The notes beneath the pieces are model-generated. The model was not told the DNA's origin. It saw only the letters and a program-made list of their open reading frames with translations, and did not search any database. DNA of 34,010 nt from assembly GCA_003605035.1 (NCBI GenBank), contig QZKJ01000010.1:1-34010 (forward strand), written 5' to 3'. The stretch is from Desulfurivibrio sp. (GTDB lineage Bacteria > Desulfobacterota > Desulfobulbia > Desulfobulbales > SURF-16). Below, piece after piece: positions 33,399 through 34,010 of the stretch; within the stretch, counting starts at the first letter, position 1, and each line of letters begins with the position of its first letter. The position numbers were made by a program, and so were the translations under genes.

Positions 33399-34010
33399 AT
33401 GTGCCCACAAGCGTCAAAAAAAGAAAGGACCAGCGGCGAGCAGACAGCCTATTTGCATGTACTGCCGACCCCGGTGCTGAGTGTTGACACGGAATTCAAT
33501 GTCACCTTCATGAATCCGGCAGGTGCCAGGGTCGTGGGCCTCAGTGCCGAGGAGGCCATCGGCAGCAAATGCTATGACCTGTTCAAGACCTCCCACTGCC
33601 GCACCGATAAATGCGCGGTGGGTCGCGCCATGCGTGAGGACCGGGTGGTCAGCGAGGAAACCGTTGCCCGGCCGCGAGAAGGGGCAATCATTCCGATCAA
33701 ATACACCGGTGTGCCGATCAAGGACGCGAAGGGCAACATCGAGGGTGCCCTGGAATTTGTCCTTGACGTGACGGAGGAGGTGCGGCAGCGCACGGCGGCC
33801 CAGCAGAAGATCAACAACTTCAATGCCCTGCCCACGCCGGTGATGAGCGTTGACACGGATTTTTCCATCACCTTCATGAATCCGGCCGGGGCTTCGGTCC
33901 TCGGCCTTAATCCCGAGGAGGCCATCGGCCGCAAATGCTATGACCTGTTCAAGACCTCCCACTGCCGTACCGATAAATGCGCGGTGGGTCGCGCCATGCG
34001 GGAGGACCGG
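33399..34010 (+). CDS. Tandem-PAS sensor protein, 5' part (likely chemoreceptor; cut by window end)
   Basis: 204 codons are present, open to the last base. The start is probably ATG 33399, which has ccaggaga about 5 bases upstream; ATG 33342 is in frame but too close to its purine-rich box. Two PAS domains follow directly (about 17-135 and 140 onward), with no membrane helix before them, so sensing is probably cytoplasmic. Each PAS carries the same three cysteines in the pattern C-x8-C-x4-C (58/67/72 and 180/189/194) in a segment starting CYDLFKTSHC, seen in sulfate-reducer chemoreceptors; they may bind a metal or sense redox. The two copies repeat at 366 bp with nearly the same DNA. Output domain is off the window; a chemoreceptor is inferred from the CheW neighbour, but a histidine kinase is possible. 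Confidence 0.75.
   Translation, partial: MCPQASKKERTSGEQTAYLHVLPTPVLSVDTEFNVTFMNPAGARVVGLSAEEAIGSKCYDLFKTSHCRTDKCAVGRAMREDRVVSEETVARPREGAIIPIKYTGVPIKDAKGNIEGALEFVLDVTEEVRQRTAAQQKINNFNALPTPVMSVDTDFSITFMNPAGASVLGLNPEEAIGRKCYDLFKTSHCRTDKCAVGRAMREDR

Overview
The window reads as high-GC chromosomal DNA of a Gram-negative, probably anaerobic bacterium, most likely a member of the Desulfobacterota (Desulfobulbales-like). The evidence is indirect. There are Kdo/LPS genes (kdsA, kdsC, lptC), several lipoproteins, an outer-membrane-type lytic transglycosylase, a nine-CXXCH cytochrome lipoprotein, a DisA_N (diadenylate cyclase) domain protein, cysteine-bearing PAS domains next to a triple-CheW protein, and many intergenic repeats. 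No rRNA, tRNA, CRISPR, transposase or phage gene was found.

Layout. 1-145: large imperfect palindrome. 190-5742 (+): MFS transporter, a nitronate-monooxygenase-like protein of unknown role, then mtgA, an Mth938-like protein and an M48 lipoprotein protease. 5824-6969 (-): membrane-anchored RelA/SpoT-type HD hydrolase without a synthetase domain. 7283-12846 (-): two tandem paralogous Tat-exported solute-binding proteins followed closely by a double-Cache hybrid histidine kinase, with no permease or ABC ATPase. 13194-14630 (-): DisA_N-domain protein with its own promoter. 14962-17095 (+): RluA-type pseudouridine synthase, TerB-like, DUF2007-like and GIY-YIG proteins. 17088-18493 (-): PA2779/PA2778-like pair. 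18719-19617 (+): YwbE-like protein and an alpha/beta hydrolase. 19970-23540 (-): nonaheme cytochrome lipoprotein coupled to rlpA, then dinB. 23781-29049 (+): pyrG, pilT, kdsA, kdsC, lptC. 29131-30708 (-): AMP nucleosidase-like protein and an amidohydrolase. 30834-34010 (+): pyrF, a triple-CheW protein, and the start of a tandem-PAS sensor cut by the window end.

Functional themes are cell-envelope upkeep (MtgA, RlpA, M48, Kdo/Lpt), nucleotide metabolism and probable nucleotide signalling (PyrG, PyrF, AMP nucleosidase, HD hydrolase, DisA_N protein), and environmental sensing (solute-binding proteins plus kinase, CheW plus PAS sensor, PilT).

The most unusual structure is intergenic. At least six spacers carry tandem arrays whose unit sequences differ but whose period is always 7 bp. 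All three convergent gene junctions with room for one carry a GC-rich palindrome beginning GCAGGGG. The best candidates for a new functional system are the transporter-less solute-binding-protein pair with its hybrid kinase, and the neighbouring diadenylate-cyclase-like protein whose RHR motif is replaced by RYN.
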